Source: CAZTDU01 sp050248795 | GTDB lineage: Bacteria; Pseudomonadota; Gammaproteobacteria; Burkholderiales; SG8-39 | DNA: 64,000 bases | NCBI GenBank assembly: GCA_050248795.1 | Contig: JBFWRS010000003.1 | Coordinates: 72,156 to 136,155 of the forward strand | Direction of reading: 5' to 3' | Shown here: positions 43,542 to 50,719 of the stretch, in pieces | Layout: each line of letters starts with the position of its first letter | How positions within the stretch are numbered: the first letter of the stretch is position 1 | Program-made: the position numbers and the translations under genes | Notes under the pieces: generated by a model | The model's input: only the letters and a program-made list of their open reading frames with translations | Databases searched by the model: none | Told to the model about the DNA's origin: nothing

Positions 43542-44756
43542 ATGGCATACACTTTCTGCATGCAAAACCGCTGGCTGGTCCCCTACATCAACATCGGGCA
43601 TCTGCTCGATCACTTCGTCATGCTGGTCTTTCCCACAGTCGTGGTCGCACTGGCGCGCGAGTGGGACCGGCCCTACGCCGAGCTGCTGCCGCTGACGCTC
43701 GGCGGCTTCATCGCCTTTGGCGCGTTCGCGATTCCCGCCGGCTGGCTGGCCGACCGTTGGAGCCGCTACAAGATGCTGTCGGTGTTCTTCTTCGGCATCG
43801 GCGTGTGCATGCTGCTGACTGGGCTGGCGCAATCGACCTGGCAGATCGCGCTGGGGCTGACGCTCACCGGCATGTTCGGCGCCATCTACCACCCGGTGGG
43901 CATCGCCATGCTGGTGGCCAAGCCCGAGAAGATGGGCAGCGCGCTCGGATGGAACGGCCTGTGGGGCAACCTCGGCCTGGCGGTGGCGGCGCTGGTGTCC
44001 GGCGCAATGATGGACCTGTGGGGTTGGCGCGCGGCGTTCTTCCTGCCCGGCCTGCTGTCGATCGCCGCGGGCGTGGGCTTCCTCACCATGGTGGAGGATC
44101 CCGGCCCGGTGGTGAAGAAATCCAAGTCGATCGGCCTGCACATCGACCGCGCGACCATGCTGCGCATATTCGTCATCCTGACCGTCGTCACCGCCTGCGG
44201 CGGCGTGGTGTTCAATTCCACCACCATCGCGATGCCGAAAGTCTTCGACGAGCGGCTTACCGCGCTGGTGCAGACCAGCTTCGGCATCGGCGTGCTGGTG
44301 GCGCTGGTGTACACGCTGGCGGCGTTCGCGCAGGTGGTGGTGGGCAAGCTCATAGACCACGTCGAGATGCGCAAGCTGATGGTGACGATCGCGGCGGCGC
44401 AGGTGGCGATGATGCTGGTCGCGGTGTCGCTGGACGGCTGGGCGATGCTCGGCGTGTCGCTCTTGATGATGCTGGCGGTGTTCGGCCAGATCCCGTTGAA
44501 CGACGCCATCGTCGGCAAGTACTGCGCGGACGAATTCCGCGCCCGCGTCTACGCGGTGCGCTACGTCGTGACGCTGGGCGTGGCCGCCGCGGCGGTGCCG
44601 CTGATCTCCGGCCTGCACCGCACCGACGGCGGCTTCCGCAATGTCTTCCTGGTGCTCGCGGTGATCGCCTTCCTCACCGCGTCGGCGTCGCTGTTCTTCC
44701 CCTCGCGCGCCACCTTCGTCACGCAGAAGGAAAAGTTCGCCGCGCAGAACGCCTGA
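43542..44756 (+). CDS. MFS transporter (Fsr-like)
   Basis: A 404-residue transporter with 12 predicted helices. The MFS motif A equivalent after helix 2 is GWLADRWSRYKML, and helix 4-5 has GMFGAIYHPVGIAML, a signature seen in fosmidomycin-resistance-like and sugar-efflux MFS proteins. The middle loop (DPGPVVKKSKSIG) is short. ATG at 43542 is used; the ATG at 43560 (MQNRWLVPY) is an equally good alternative. The gene is divergent from the AraC regulator, which probably controls it. A REP-associated-looking string, GGGGACAGACCCGG, follows the stop at 44762. The substrate is unknown. Confidence 0.87.
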   Translation: MAYTFCMQNRWLVPYINIGHLLDHFVMLVFPTVVVALAREWDRPYAELLPLTLGGFIAFGAFAIPAGWLADRWSRYKMLSVFFFGIGVCMLLTGLAQSTWQIALGLTLTGMFGAIYHPVGIAMLVAKPEKMGSALGWNGLWGNLGLAVAALVSGAMMDLWGWRAAFFLPGLLSIAAGVGFLTMVEDPGPVVKKSKSIGLHIDRATMLRIFVILTVVTACGGVVFNSTTIAMPKVFDERLTALVQTSFGIGVLVALVYTLAAFAQVVVGKLIDHVEMRKLMVTIAAAQVAMMLVAVSLDGWAMLGVSLLMMLAVFGQIPLNDAIVGKYCADEFRARVYAVRYVVTLGVAAAAVPLISGLHRTDGGFRNVFLVLAVIAFLTASASLFFPSRATFVTQKEKFAAQNA

Positions 44757-44781
44757 ACATCGGGGACAGACCCGGTTTGTT

Positions 44782-45423
44782 CTACCGTCGGCGCTTGCCG
44801 GCGCCCGGGCCGATCAACAGCAGTTCGACACACACCATGGCCAGGCAATAGACCACGACGGTGGCCAGCGTGCGCTGCGGCTCGCGCTCCCAGCCGGTCT
44901 CGGCATCCGACGGGATGATCCGCTCGAGCAAGGCGGCGTCGATGCCGCCCAGCGGCATCGGCACGATCGCGGTTACCAGCAGCATCGCCAGCAGGACGAG
45001 GATCAGGATCGCCGCGGCGACGGCAGTGCGGCCGATGAGTTCCTCGTAGCCGGCAGCCGAGCTGCCGGCCAGGGCGAGGAATCGGGCGCCGATCAGAACG
45101 AGCAGGTAATCCACCAGCGGGTCGTCGCCCAGCATGCGCGCAACGTATATCGTCGGCGCGAAGAAGAGCACGAGGAATGCTGCCGCGATCAATGCCCGGT
45201 AAGCAAGCTTCGGGGTCCGGGAGCACAGGCCCGCCGCCACCAGCGTGATGGCCAGCAGCGCGAACTCGGTCATCAGCAGCATGGGCATGTAGCGGACCCA
45301 GCGCTCGTCGCCCCAGGCCAGCGGGTCGAGCCAGAGCCGTACCACCAGGATTCCGATCGTAGCGAAGCCGACGGCCGAACCGGCCGCCCCGGCCCAGCGC
45401 ATGAACGGGTGCGATGCTTCCAC
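44782..45423 (-). CDS. Hypothetical membrane protein
   Basis: A protein of about 213 residues with five or six hydrophobic helices (for example AVGFATIGILVVRLWL, MLLMTEFALLAITLVAAGL, ALIAAAFLVLFFAPTIYVAR and ILILVLLAMLLVTAIVPM) and a basic C-terminus GKRRR. No family was recognised. The GTG start at 45423 has AAGG about 8 bp upstream. An ATG at 45528 would give a longer protein but would overlap the start of the divergent gene. It is a single gene on the minus strand. Confidence 0.6.
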   Translation of the reverse strand: MEASHPFMRWAGAAGSAVGFATIGILVVRLWLDPLAWGDERWVRYMPMLLMTEFALLAITLVAAGLCSRTPKLAYRALIAAAFLVLFFAPTIYVARMLGDDPLVDYLLVLIGARFLALAGSSAAGYEELIGRTAVAAAILILVLLAMLLVTAIVPMPLGGIDAALLERIIPSDAETGWEREPQRTLATVVVYCLAMVCVELLLIGPGAGKRRR

Positions 45424-45526
45424 GGTCCGTACCTTGCCCCAAAAGGCGGCGCACGTCCCGATTCCTGAGCATCGCCCAGCGCGTTGGGGTAGGGTTCGCG
45501 CCAGGCCCGATTGAGGAGAAAGCGAC

Positions 45527-46114
45527 ATGAGCGACGCCGGCTACCAGGACAGGCAGAACCTCGAGGTGTTCCGCTGGCCGGAGTTGATGGGGATCTTCCG
45601 CAACCTCGTCGAACTGGTCATGGTTGCGCCGAACAACCTGTCGCGCCAGCTGCGCGGCGAGCTGTTCACCATGGCGAGCATCGCCGGCGGCTGCCAGCAC
45701 TGCCAGGCGCACGGCGCGTACTCGCTGCAGCTGATGGGCGTCGACCCGGACCGGATCCGCGATATCTGGACGTTCGAGGAGTCGGCGGAATTCTCGGCGG
45801 CGGAGAAGGCGGCGCTGCGCCTGGCGCGGGACGGGGCGCAGGTGCCGAACATGGTCGAACCGGGCCATTTCGCGGAGCTGCGCCGCCACTACTCCGACCG
45901 CCAGGTGGTCGAGATGCTGGCCGTGATCAGCCTCGCCGGCTGGTTCAATCGCTGGAACAACTCCATGGCCACGGTCACGGACCGGGAATCGGTGGAATGG
46001 GCCGAGGCCAACCTCAAGTCGACGGGCTGGGAACTGGGCAAGCACGCCGGGGCCGCGCACGAGCAGCGGCACAAGCACCCGCGCTCCACCGACCCGGACC
46101 GGATCGAGTACTGA
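45527..46114 (+). CDS. Carboxymuconolactone decarboxylase / AhpD-like protein
   Basis: A 195-residue helical protein with the AhpD-type redox centre AGGCQHCQAHGAYSL (CxxC with nearby His) and downstream FSAAEKAALRLARDGA, both typical of the carboxymuconolactone decarboxylase family. Such proteins act as peroxidase-like or alkylhydroperoxidase partners. TGAGGAGA lies 7 bp before the ATG. The C-terminus (KHAGAAHEQRHKHPRSTD) is extra and basic. It stands alone, divergent from the hypothetical membrane protein, with no neighbour that hints at its substrate. Confidence 0.85.
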   Translation: MSDAGYQDRQNLEVFRWPELMGIFRNLVELVMVAPNNLSRQLRGELFTMASIAGGCQHCQAHGAYSLQLMGVDPDRIRDIWTFEESAEFSAAEKAALRLARDGAQVPNMVEPGHFAELRRHYSDRQVVEMLAVISLAGWFNRWNNSMATVTDRESVEWAEANLKSTGWELGKHAGAAHEQRHKHPRSTDPDRIEY

Positions 46115-46152
46115 CCGGACGAACGTGAATACGGGGGCGTACCCCGTTCTCG

Positions 46153-46413
46153 CTACGGCCGTTGCGCCGTGCGTGCCGGCAGCGCAGCGCCCTTGCCTTC
46201 CAGCGAGAAGCGCGCGCTGACTTCCGGCGTCGCGGATCCCAGCACCCGCGCGGCGACGTTCTCGCCCACCGCCGGGCCGTGCTTGAAGCCGTGGCCCGAG
46301 CCGCCCCCGACGATCCACGCGTTGTCCAGGCCTGGATGCCGGTCGATGACTTCCTGCCCCGGAGAGCGGCGCGCCAATTCGGTCGCCGCGGCCTGCTTCG
46401 GATCCGCCGACGT
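46153..46413 (-). pseudogene. 3' remnant of a sarcosine-oxidase-like gene
   Basis: In this frame the sequence encodes only the C-terminal part of a DAO-family flavoenzyme (IDRHPGLDNAWIVGGGSGHG, then FKHGPAVGENVAARVLG and a tail ending PARTAQRP). It is nearly identical to the end of the intact gene at 47713-48870, and DNA similarity covers about 46156-46349. Upstream the similarity stops, there is no proper start codon, and a stop (TGA) lies about 10 codons further. It is therefore a truncated duplicate, left 1.5 kb away from the parent copy. Confidence 0.8.
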
Positions 46414-46419
46414 CTGACG

Positions 46420-46836
46420 TCAGCCGAGCGGCATCCGCTCGAACGCCGGCAACGCTGGATCGATCACGTCCCACGTCGCTCCGCGGACGCGGTAGGTGAG
46501 CAGCTGCGGCGCGAATCGGCCCGGTTCGTCCAGGCTGCCGGCAGGGACCGCGATCAGTTCAGGCATCGCGGCGAAGCGCAGGTAGACGGGTGTGCCGCAG
46601 GTCGGGCAAAAGGCGTGGACCTTGACGTTGCCGCTGTCGCCCGCGACCTCCCAGTGCGCCGCCTCGCCTGTGATCGTCATCTCGGCCCGCGCAGGAAACG
46701 TCAGGTAGGACCCGTGACCGGTGCCACTGCGACGCTGGCAGTCGCGGCACTGGCAGTGGTTCTGAAACACCGGCGCGTGCGCGGTTTCGTAGCGGATAGC
46801 GCCGCAGGCGCATCCGCCGGTGTAGGGCCGGGTCAT
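46420..46836 (-). CDS. GFA/CENP-V-type zinc protein
   Basis: A 138-residue protein of the glutathione-dependent formaldehyde-activating (GFA) family. Zinc ligands are in GGCACGAIRYE, the CQCRDCQRRSG motif (CxCxxC) and FCPTCGTPVYLR. The start overlaps the stop of the SRPBCC gene (ATGA), making it the third gene of an ArsR-SRPBCC-GFA operon. GFA proteins bind glutathione adducts or small thiols, and many have no proven activity. The operon is probably controlled by the ArsR palindrome at 47662-47681. Confidence 0.9.
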   Translation of the reverse strand: MTRPYTGGCACGAIRYETAHAPVFQNHCQCRDCQRRSGTGHGSYLTFPARAEMTITGEAAHWEVAGDSGNVKVHAFCPTCGTPVYLRFAAMPELIAVPAGSLDEPGRFAPQLLTYRVRGATWDVIDPALPAFERMPLG

Positions 46837-47315
46837 GAACAGCTTTCGCGCGGGCCCGCCTTCGGCTGGGCGAAGACGTCGATGCCTTCGCCCGTCTCAA
46901 GCAGGGACTTGAGACTGGACAGCACGATCGGCCAGCCTCGCTGGATGCCCTTGGCCATGGCGCCGTCGGCCTCGAGCTCGTCGTGAGAGACCGTCAGCCG
47001 CACCATGCCTTCGTATTCCGCGATGTCGAACGTGACGCGGCTGGTAGCGGCCGGATCCTGCGCTTGCGCAGGGCTTGCCCAGGTGATGACCAGGCGCGTC
47101 GGCGGCGAGACCTCGACCACCTTGCCGACCAGGTTCACCGTGCGCTGCTCGTTCGCGCGCACGTGCTGCCAGGTCGAACCGGGCTTCCAGTCGGAGACGT
47201 TCTCGTGACCCCAGTAGCGCCGCGCGATCTCCGGCCTGGTAATGGCCTCGAAAACCTTTTCCGGCGTCGAGCGGATGTAGGTCACGTAAACGAAACTCGT
47301 CTTTGCGATACTCAT
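46833..47315 (-). CDS. SRPBCC / AHSA1-domain protein
   Basis: A 160-residue protein of the START-like (SRPBCC, AHSA1/YndB) fold, with VYVTYIRSTPEKVFEAITRP at the start, the middle RYWGHENVSDWKPGSTWQ and the C-terminal amphipathic helix GWPIVLSSLKSLLETGE. Such proteins bind hydrophobic ligands. They commonly pair with ArsR regulators, as here, where the gene starts just after the ArsR stop with GGGAGAC as ribosome site. Its stop overlaps the GFA gene. The ligand is unknown. Confidence 0.9.
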   Translation of the reverse strand: MSIAKTSFVYVTYIRSTPEKVFEAITRPEIARRYWGHENVSDWKPGSTWQHVRANEQRTVNLVGKVVEVSPPTRLVITWASPAQAQDPAATSRVTFDIAEYEGMVRLTVSHDELEADGAMAKGIQRGWPIVLSSLKSLLETGEGIDVFAQPKAGPRESCS

Positions 47316-47317
47316 CG

Positions 47318-47632
47318 TTAGTCTCCCTCAAGTTCTTTCTTCAGATCGTGCAGCAGGCTCAGCCGCTGGCGTTCGAATTTCCGCACCCACCGCTCGTAGG
47401 CCTCGTGCAGAGGCACCGGGTTGATGAAATGCAGCTTCTCCCGTCCGCGCCACACCGTGCTCACCAGGTTTGCTGCCTCGAGGATCCCGATGTGCTGCGT
47501 GGCCGATTGCCGCGCCATGTCCAATTGCTTGCAGAGCTCGCCCAAGGTCTGCCCGTTCCGCTCGTACAGCAGGTCGAGCAGCTTTCTGCGTGTCGGGTCG
47601 CCCAGCGCCTTGAAGACCTTGTCAGCGTCCAT
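47318..47632 (-). CDS. ArsR-family transcriptional regulator
   Basis: A 104-residue winged-helix repressor with the typical start VFKALGDPTRRKLLDLLYE and recognition helix CKQLDMARQSATQHIGILE. No metal-binding ELCVCDL motif is present (the position reads LGELCKQLD), so it belongs to the non-metal group usually paired with SRPBCC genes. It is first in the operon. A perfect 9+2+9 palindrome lies 30 bp upstream of the start, a probable autorepression site. Confidence 0.93.
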   Translation of the reverse strand: MDADKVFKALGDPTRRKLLDLLYERNGQTLGELCKQLDMARQSATQHIGILEAANLVSTVWRGREKLHFINPVPLHEAYERWVRKFERQRLSLLHDLKKELEGD

Positions 47633-47661
47633 CCGTTGCGTTCGTGGGTTGGGTGAACTAT

Positions 47662-47681
47662 ATGCAGGTAAATACCTGCAT
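47662..47681. promoter_or_regulatory. ArsR operator palindrome
   Basis: ATGCAGGTAAATACCTGCAT is a perfect inverted repeat with 9-bp arms and a 2-bp centre. It sits upstream of the ArsR gene and between it and the flavoenzyme stop. TATAT next to it (47659-47663) may be part of the promoter. ArsR dimers bind such 12-2-12-like dyads. Confidence 0.8.
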
Positions 47682-47712
47682 GTCAAGCCGTACATCGACG
47701 CCCACCGCCGGA

Positions 47713-48870
47713 CTACGGGCGCTGCGCCGTTCGGGGCGGCAGGGACGTGCCTTTGCTTTCCAGTGAAAACCGCGCCTCGACTCCCGGCGTGGCCGCGCCC
47801 AGCACGCGTGCCGCGACGTATTCGCCCACCGCCGGGCCGTGCTTGAAGCCGTGGCCCGAGCCGCCGCCGGCGATCCACGCGTTGTCGAAGCCGGGATGCC
47901 GGTCGATGAGGAACTGCGAATCCGAGGTGTTCTCGTACTGGCAGACGCGCATCTCCAGCAGCGGCGCATCGGCCAGCGCCGGAAAGCGCCGCGCCAGGTA
48001 TTGCCGCGCGCGCTCGGTCTCGTCCTGCGTCGGCTGCCGATCGCCGCGGTCCGGGTCGAAATCCTCGCCCAGCCAGCCGTAGGCGAGCTTGAAGCCGCGC
48101 GATTCGAGGTCGGGCAGGCCGTACCAGGGCAGGTCGCTGAACGCATCGCCCCAGGCCGGCAGTTGCGCCGCGGTGAAGCGCGCATCGCCCGGCGGCGCGC
48201 CGTAGAAGAACACCGCCTGCCGCGTCGGGAAGATTTTCTGCCCCAGCAGCCCGGGCAGCACGGTCTTCAGCCACGGCCCGCAGGCGAACACGAATGCGTC
48301 CGCCTGCAGCCTGCCCTGGTCGGTGTCGATGGCGGAAAGCGCGCCCGCGCCCTGCGGCGCCTGCGCCTTCGCCTGCAGGTACGTGCCGCCGTCCTCGACG
48401 AACTGCGCCACCAGCGCCTGCACCGCCTGCCGCGCCATCAGCGCGCCGGCATCCGGCTCGAATATCGCCGCGACCTCCGCATCTATCGCGATCTGCGGAT
48501 AGCGCCGCCGCAGCTCGGCGTTGCCGAGCTCCTGCACCTCGGCGCCCGCGCTGCGCAATGTGCGCACATGCGCCGCCAGCCGTGGGTCGGATTCCCGCGC
48601 CATCCACAGCGCGCCGACGCGCTTGAAAAGCTGCTGCCTCTCGCAGCGCGCGAAGAATTCCTTCCACAGCGCGAGGGACCGCAGCGCCATGCCGGTCAGC
48701 AGCGCATCGTCCGCATAGCGCGCGCGGATGATGCGCGACTCGCCGCCCGAACTCGCCCGGCTGTTCGCCGGCCCGTACTGCTCGAGCAGCACTACCTCGT
48801 GCCCCGCGCGTCGCAGGTGGTAGGCGGTCCACGCGCCGAACACGCCGGCGCCGACGACGAGGATCTTCAT
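47713..48870 (-). CDS. FAD-dependent amine oxidase, sarcosine/N-methyltryptophan oxidase-like
   Basis: A 385-residue DAO-family flavoenzyme. The FAD dinucleotide motif is KILVVGAGVFGAWTAYHLRRAGHEVVLLE, read as GAGVFG at its core, followed by SRASSGGESRIIR. The C-terminus has VCQYENTSDSQFLIDRHPGF, where the Cys is the usual covalent flavin site of monomeric sarcosine oxidase, and GGGSGHGFKHGPAVGE. The ATG at 48870 is chosen to start at MKILVVGAG; an upstream ATG adds three residues. The likely substrate is an N-methyl amino acid. The 3' end is duplicated as a pseudogene at 46153-46413. Confidence 0.9.
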   Translation of the reverse strand: MKILVVGAGVFGAWTAYHLRRAGHEVVLLEQYGPANSRASSGGESRIIRARYADDALLTGMALRSLALWKEFFARCERQQLFKRVGALWMARESDPRLAAHVRTLRSAGAEVQELGNAELRRRYPQIAIDAEVAAIFEPDAGALMARQAVQALVAQFVEDGGTYLQAKAQAPQGAGALSAIDTDQGRLQADAFVFACGPWLKTVLPGLLGQKIFPTRQAVFFYGAPPGDARFTAAQLPAWGDAFSDLPWYGLPDLESRGFKLAYGWLGEDFDPDRGDRQPTQDETERARQYLARRFPALADAPLLEMRVCQYENTSDSQFLIDRHPGFDNAWIAGGGSGHGFKHGPAVGEYVAARVLGAATPGVEARFSLESKGTSLPPRTAQRP

Positions 48871-48935
48871 GGTTGCCATCAATGCCACTGCACTGGATGT
48901 CGAGTCATGGCGCCGAAGATATCAGCAGACCCGCC

Positions 48936-48982
48936 TTCCTCCCTCGCCCCCGGCAGGGGGAGAGGGACCGAGGGTGAGGGGG
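48936..48982 (+). repeat. Dispersed palindromic repeat, copy 1
   Basis: A 47-bp element with core CTCGCCCCCGGCAGGGGGAG, an inverted repeat forming a strong hairpin, followed by AGGGACCGAGGGTGAGGGGG. It is identical to copy 2 and occurs between the flavoenzyme and the DUF433 gene. Such REP-like elements are common in intergenic DNA of GC-rich proteobacteria. Confidence 0.85.
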
Positions 48983-49070
48983 CCGGAAGAGGCCATAGCC
49001 ATGACACGATTGCCGGCAATCAGGGCCATCGCAGTAAACTTGCACTTGGCGCCCTTGTCGGAGCATCTCG

Positions 49071-49280
49071 ATGAAATCTGCCAGCGTTCTTTGCGATCCT
49101 GAGATCCTCGGCGGTACGCCTGTGTTCGCGGGTACACGGGTGCCGGTTCGCATTCTGTTCGAGCACCTGGAAGCCGGCGACCCGCTCGAAGTCTTCCTGC
49201 AGGACTTCCCGTCCGTCAGCCGAGAACTTGCGATCCAGGTGCTGGAGGATGCCCGAGCCGTCTTGAACGTCCCGGGTTAG
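49071..49280 (+). CDS. DUF433 antitoxin-like protein
   Basis: A 69-residue protein of the DUF433 family with PEILGGTPVFAGTRVPVRIL and the short helical tail LEVFLQDFPSVSRELAIQVL. The domain has a winged-helix fold and normally sits just before a DUF5615 PIN-like toxin gene in VapBC-like pairs. No such gene follows; the next 17 bp lead into repeat copy 2. It is therefore an orphan antitoxin-like gene, or one whose partner was lost when the repeat inserted. Confidence 0.85.
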   Translation: MKSASVLCDPEILGGTPVFAGTRVPVRILFEHLEAGDPLEVFLQDFPSVSRELAIQVLEDARAVLNVPG

Positions 49281-49296
49281 AACGCCAATTGAGTTC

Positions 49297-49343
49297 TTCC
49301 TCCCTCGCCCCCGGCAGGGGGAGAGGGACCGAGGGTGAGGGGG
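49297..49343 (+). repeat. Dispersed palindromic repeat, copy 2
   Basis: It matches copy 1 base for base over 47 bp. It begins 17 bp after the DUF433 stop, where a toxin gene would be expected. The inverted repeat CGCCCCCGGCAGGGGGAG could also act as a transcription terminator. Confidence 0.85.
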
Positions 49344-49446
49344 AGGCCAGGCTGCTGCCGACCAGCGCCGCAACAGGCTGACATTCCGGAAGTCGACGTA
49401 AGCTTTGGCCACCGAGAACCTGAACGCCGCCGTGTCCTCCCCAGAC

Positions 49447-49842
49447 ATGCTTCGAATCGCGTCTTTGTGCGTCGCCCTTGCGGGCGCCGAGATGCTGCAT
49501 GGAATCGTGCGCACGGTCTGGCTTGCCCGCAGGGTCGGCAAGGAACGGGCGATCAAGCTCAGCGTCTTTTCGGGAACCGCCCTCGCATTCCTGGTGTGCT
49601 ACGCCATGGTTCCCGGCATCGGGCTGCAGGGAATGCCGCAGCACCTCATGCTCGGCGCCGTGCTGGCCGCCTTCATGGCCCTTTTCGACATCGCCGTCGG
49701 CAAGCTGGTCATGCGCCTCCCGTGGCCGCGCATCTGGCGAGACTTCAATCCAGCCAGCGGCAACTACCTGTCCTTCGGTCTCGTCGCCCTTTCCCTTCTC
49801 CCCGTGCTCGTGTGGTGGCTGCGCCAGCCGGGTCAGTCGTAG
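49447..49842 (+). CDS. Small hypothetical membrane protein
   Basis: About 131 residues with four hydrophobic helices (IASLCVALAGAEMLHGIV, LSVFSGTALAFLVCYAMV, HLMLGAVLAAFMALFDIAVG and YLSFGLVALSLLPVLVWWL). No family was recognised. The start is uncertain: ATG at 49447 gives the first helix immediately, while GTG at 49432 and TTG at 49405 are in frame upstream; none has a good ribosome site. It lies between repeat copies 2 and 3 and has the high GC of the host, unlike the genes that follow. Confidence 0.6.
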   Translation: MLRIASLCVALAGAEMLHGIVRTVWLARRVGKERAIKLSVFSGTALAFLVCYAMVPGIGLQGMPQHLMLGAVLAAFMALFDIAVGKLVMRLPWPRIWRDFNPASGNYLSFGLVALSLLPVLVWWLRQPGQS

Positions 49843-49909
49843 CCAGGCGGTGGCCCAATGTGTCGCTCGACCGAACCAGCTTATCCGGGACAGGCACCAA
49901 CTGAGATCG

Positions 49910-49956
49910 TCCTCCCTCGCCCCCGGCACGGGGGAGAGGGACCGAGGATGAGGGGG
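49910..49956 (+). repeat. Dispersed palindromic repeat, copy 3
   Basis: Same element as copies 1 and 2 with three differences (GGCACGGGGG in the loop side and GAGGATGAGG). It marks the left edge of the lower-GC block. The 134 bp between it and the next gene hold no other recognisable feature except a GTTAGAG core at 50074-50080. Confidence 0.8.
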
Positions 49957-50090
49957 CGGACAAGCAGCCCTCAAACCTTCAGGTGGTGCCGAAAATCACA
50001 ACTCATCTCAATCACTTTGCTGCCCCCTTCCGTACGGGGCCAGAATGGGCGACATTTCGCAAGTCGAGTTCACGTTAGAGTGCATCGTCC

Positions 50091-50609
50091 ATGTCAACTG
50101 ACCAATCGAGCGTCGCCCAAGAACTTGAACCTGTCGTCCTGGAGCTTGGCAAGGCGCTTTTTATTTGTCAGTGCTTCGAGGGAACCTTGATCATGCTTCT
50201 GTCCACCATCTCGTACGAAGAAGCGGACATGGAGGAAGGTTCATTCACTGCTGCCATAGAATTATTCTCACAAAAAACACTTGGCCAGCTGCTTAGACGA
50301 CTCAAGGAAAGGATAGATCCGCCAGCGGAATTGACTGATTGCTTTATATCTGGTTGGAACAGCCGAAACTGGATCGTTCATCATTTCCTTCATAGCACTG
50401 TTCACGAACTATCTTCGCCAAAAGGTCGTCTCCAAGCGATCGAAAAACTTGTCGCCGCAAAACAGACTGTGAAACGTGCCGACATTGTCGCGAATCGCGT
50501 TTTGGACATGTATCTAAAGAAATACGGCATGTCAGTCGCGGCGCTAAAGGCCAACGCGGATCGCGTGTGGGACCATATGAACCCGCAACGTTCGCCAACT
50601 TCGAGCTAA
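50091..50609 (+). CDS. Hypothetical protein with HEPN-like RN-x3-H motif
   Basis: A 172-residue, mainly helical protein. The only recognisable element is R92-N93-WIV-H97 in SGWNSRNWIVHHFLHS, which fits the HEPN RX4-6H ribonuclease motif with a polar residue after Arg. The helices before it (AELTDCFISGW) and after it fit the four-helix HEPN layout, but overall similarity to a known family is not recognised. The base composition is clearly lower in GC than the surroundings, suggesting transfer. It is first of three same-strand genes. A GTTAGAG core lies 10 bp before the ATG and an attC-like palindrome begins at its stop codon. Confidence 0.65.
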   Translation: MSTDQSSVAQELEPVVLELGKALFICQCFEGTLIMLLSTISYEEADMEEGSFTAAIELFSQKTLGQLLRRLKERIDPPAELTDCFISGWNSRNWIVHHFLHSTVHELSSPKGRLQAIEKLVAAKQTVKRADIVANRVLDMYLKKYGMSVAALKANADRVWDHMNPQRSPTSS

Positions 50610-50706
50610 CTGGCATGCGCTCCAACTGTAGGTGGTGCGGACGGGCGACCAACATGGGGGCACCATCTAGCATCGTGCGCGCCCGCCGCACACCAAGCGT
50701 TTAGGC
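50605..50706 (+). other. attC-like palindromic site 1 (tentative)
   Basis: The 102-bp spacer begins with GCTAAC over the stop codon of the HEPN gene and ends with GTTTAGGC just before the next gene. Between them GGTGGTGCGGACGGGCG (50631-50647) pairs with CGCCCGCCGCACACC (50680-50694), leaving unpaired bases as in integron attC hairpins. The core sequences deviate from RYYYAAC/GTTRRRY, so this could also be an ordinary terminator hairpin. Confidence 0.35.
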
Positions 50707-50719
50707 GTCAGAAGTGCTC

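Noticed and set aside
42135..44618. A long minus frame running from mobA through the MFS gene
   Set aside because: Only the last 188 codons (mobA) have family motifs; the rest is antisense to the MFS transporter.
44760..44780. GGGGACAGACCCGG string after the MFS gene as a transposon remnant
   Set aside because: Similar strings occur near REP elements, but a single short copy without a second end or transposase is not enough.
49297..49343. Repeat copies as a CRISPR array
   Set aside because: Spacing is irregular (hundreds of bp), genes lie between them, and one copy is inverted.
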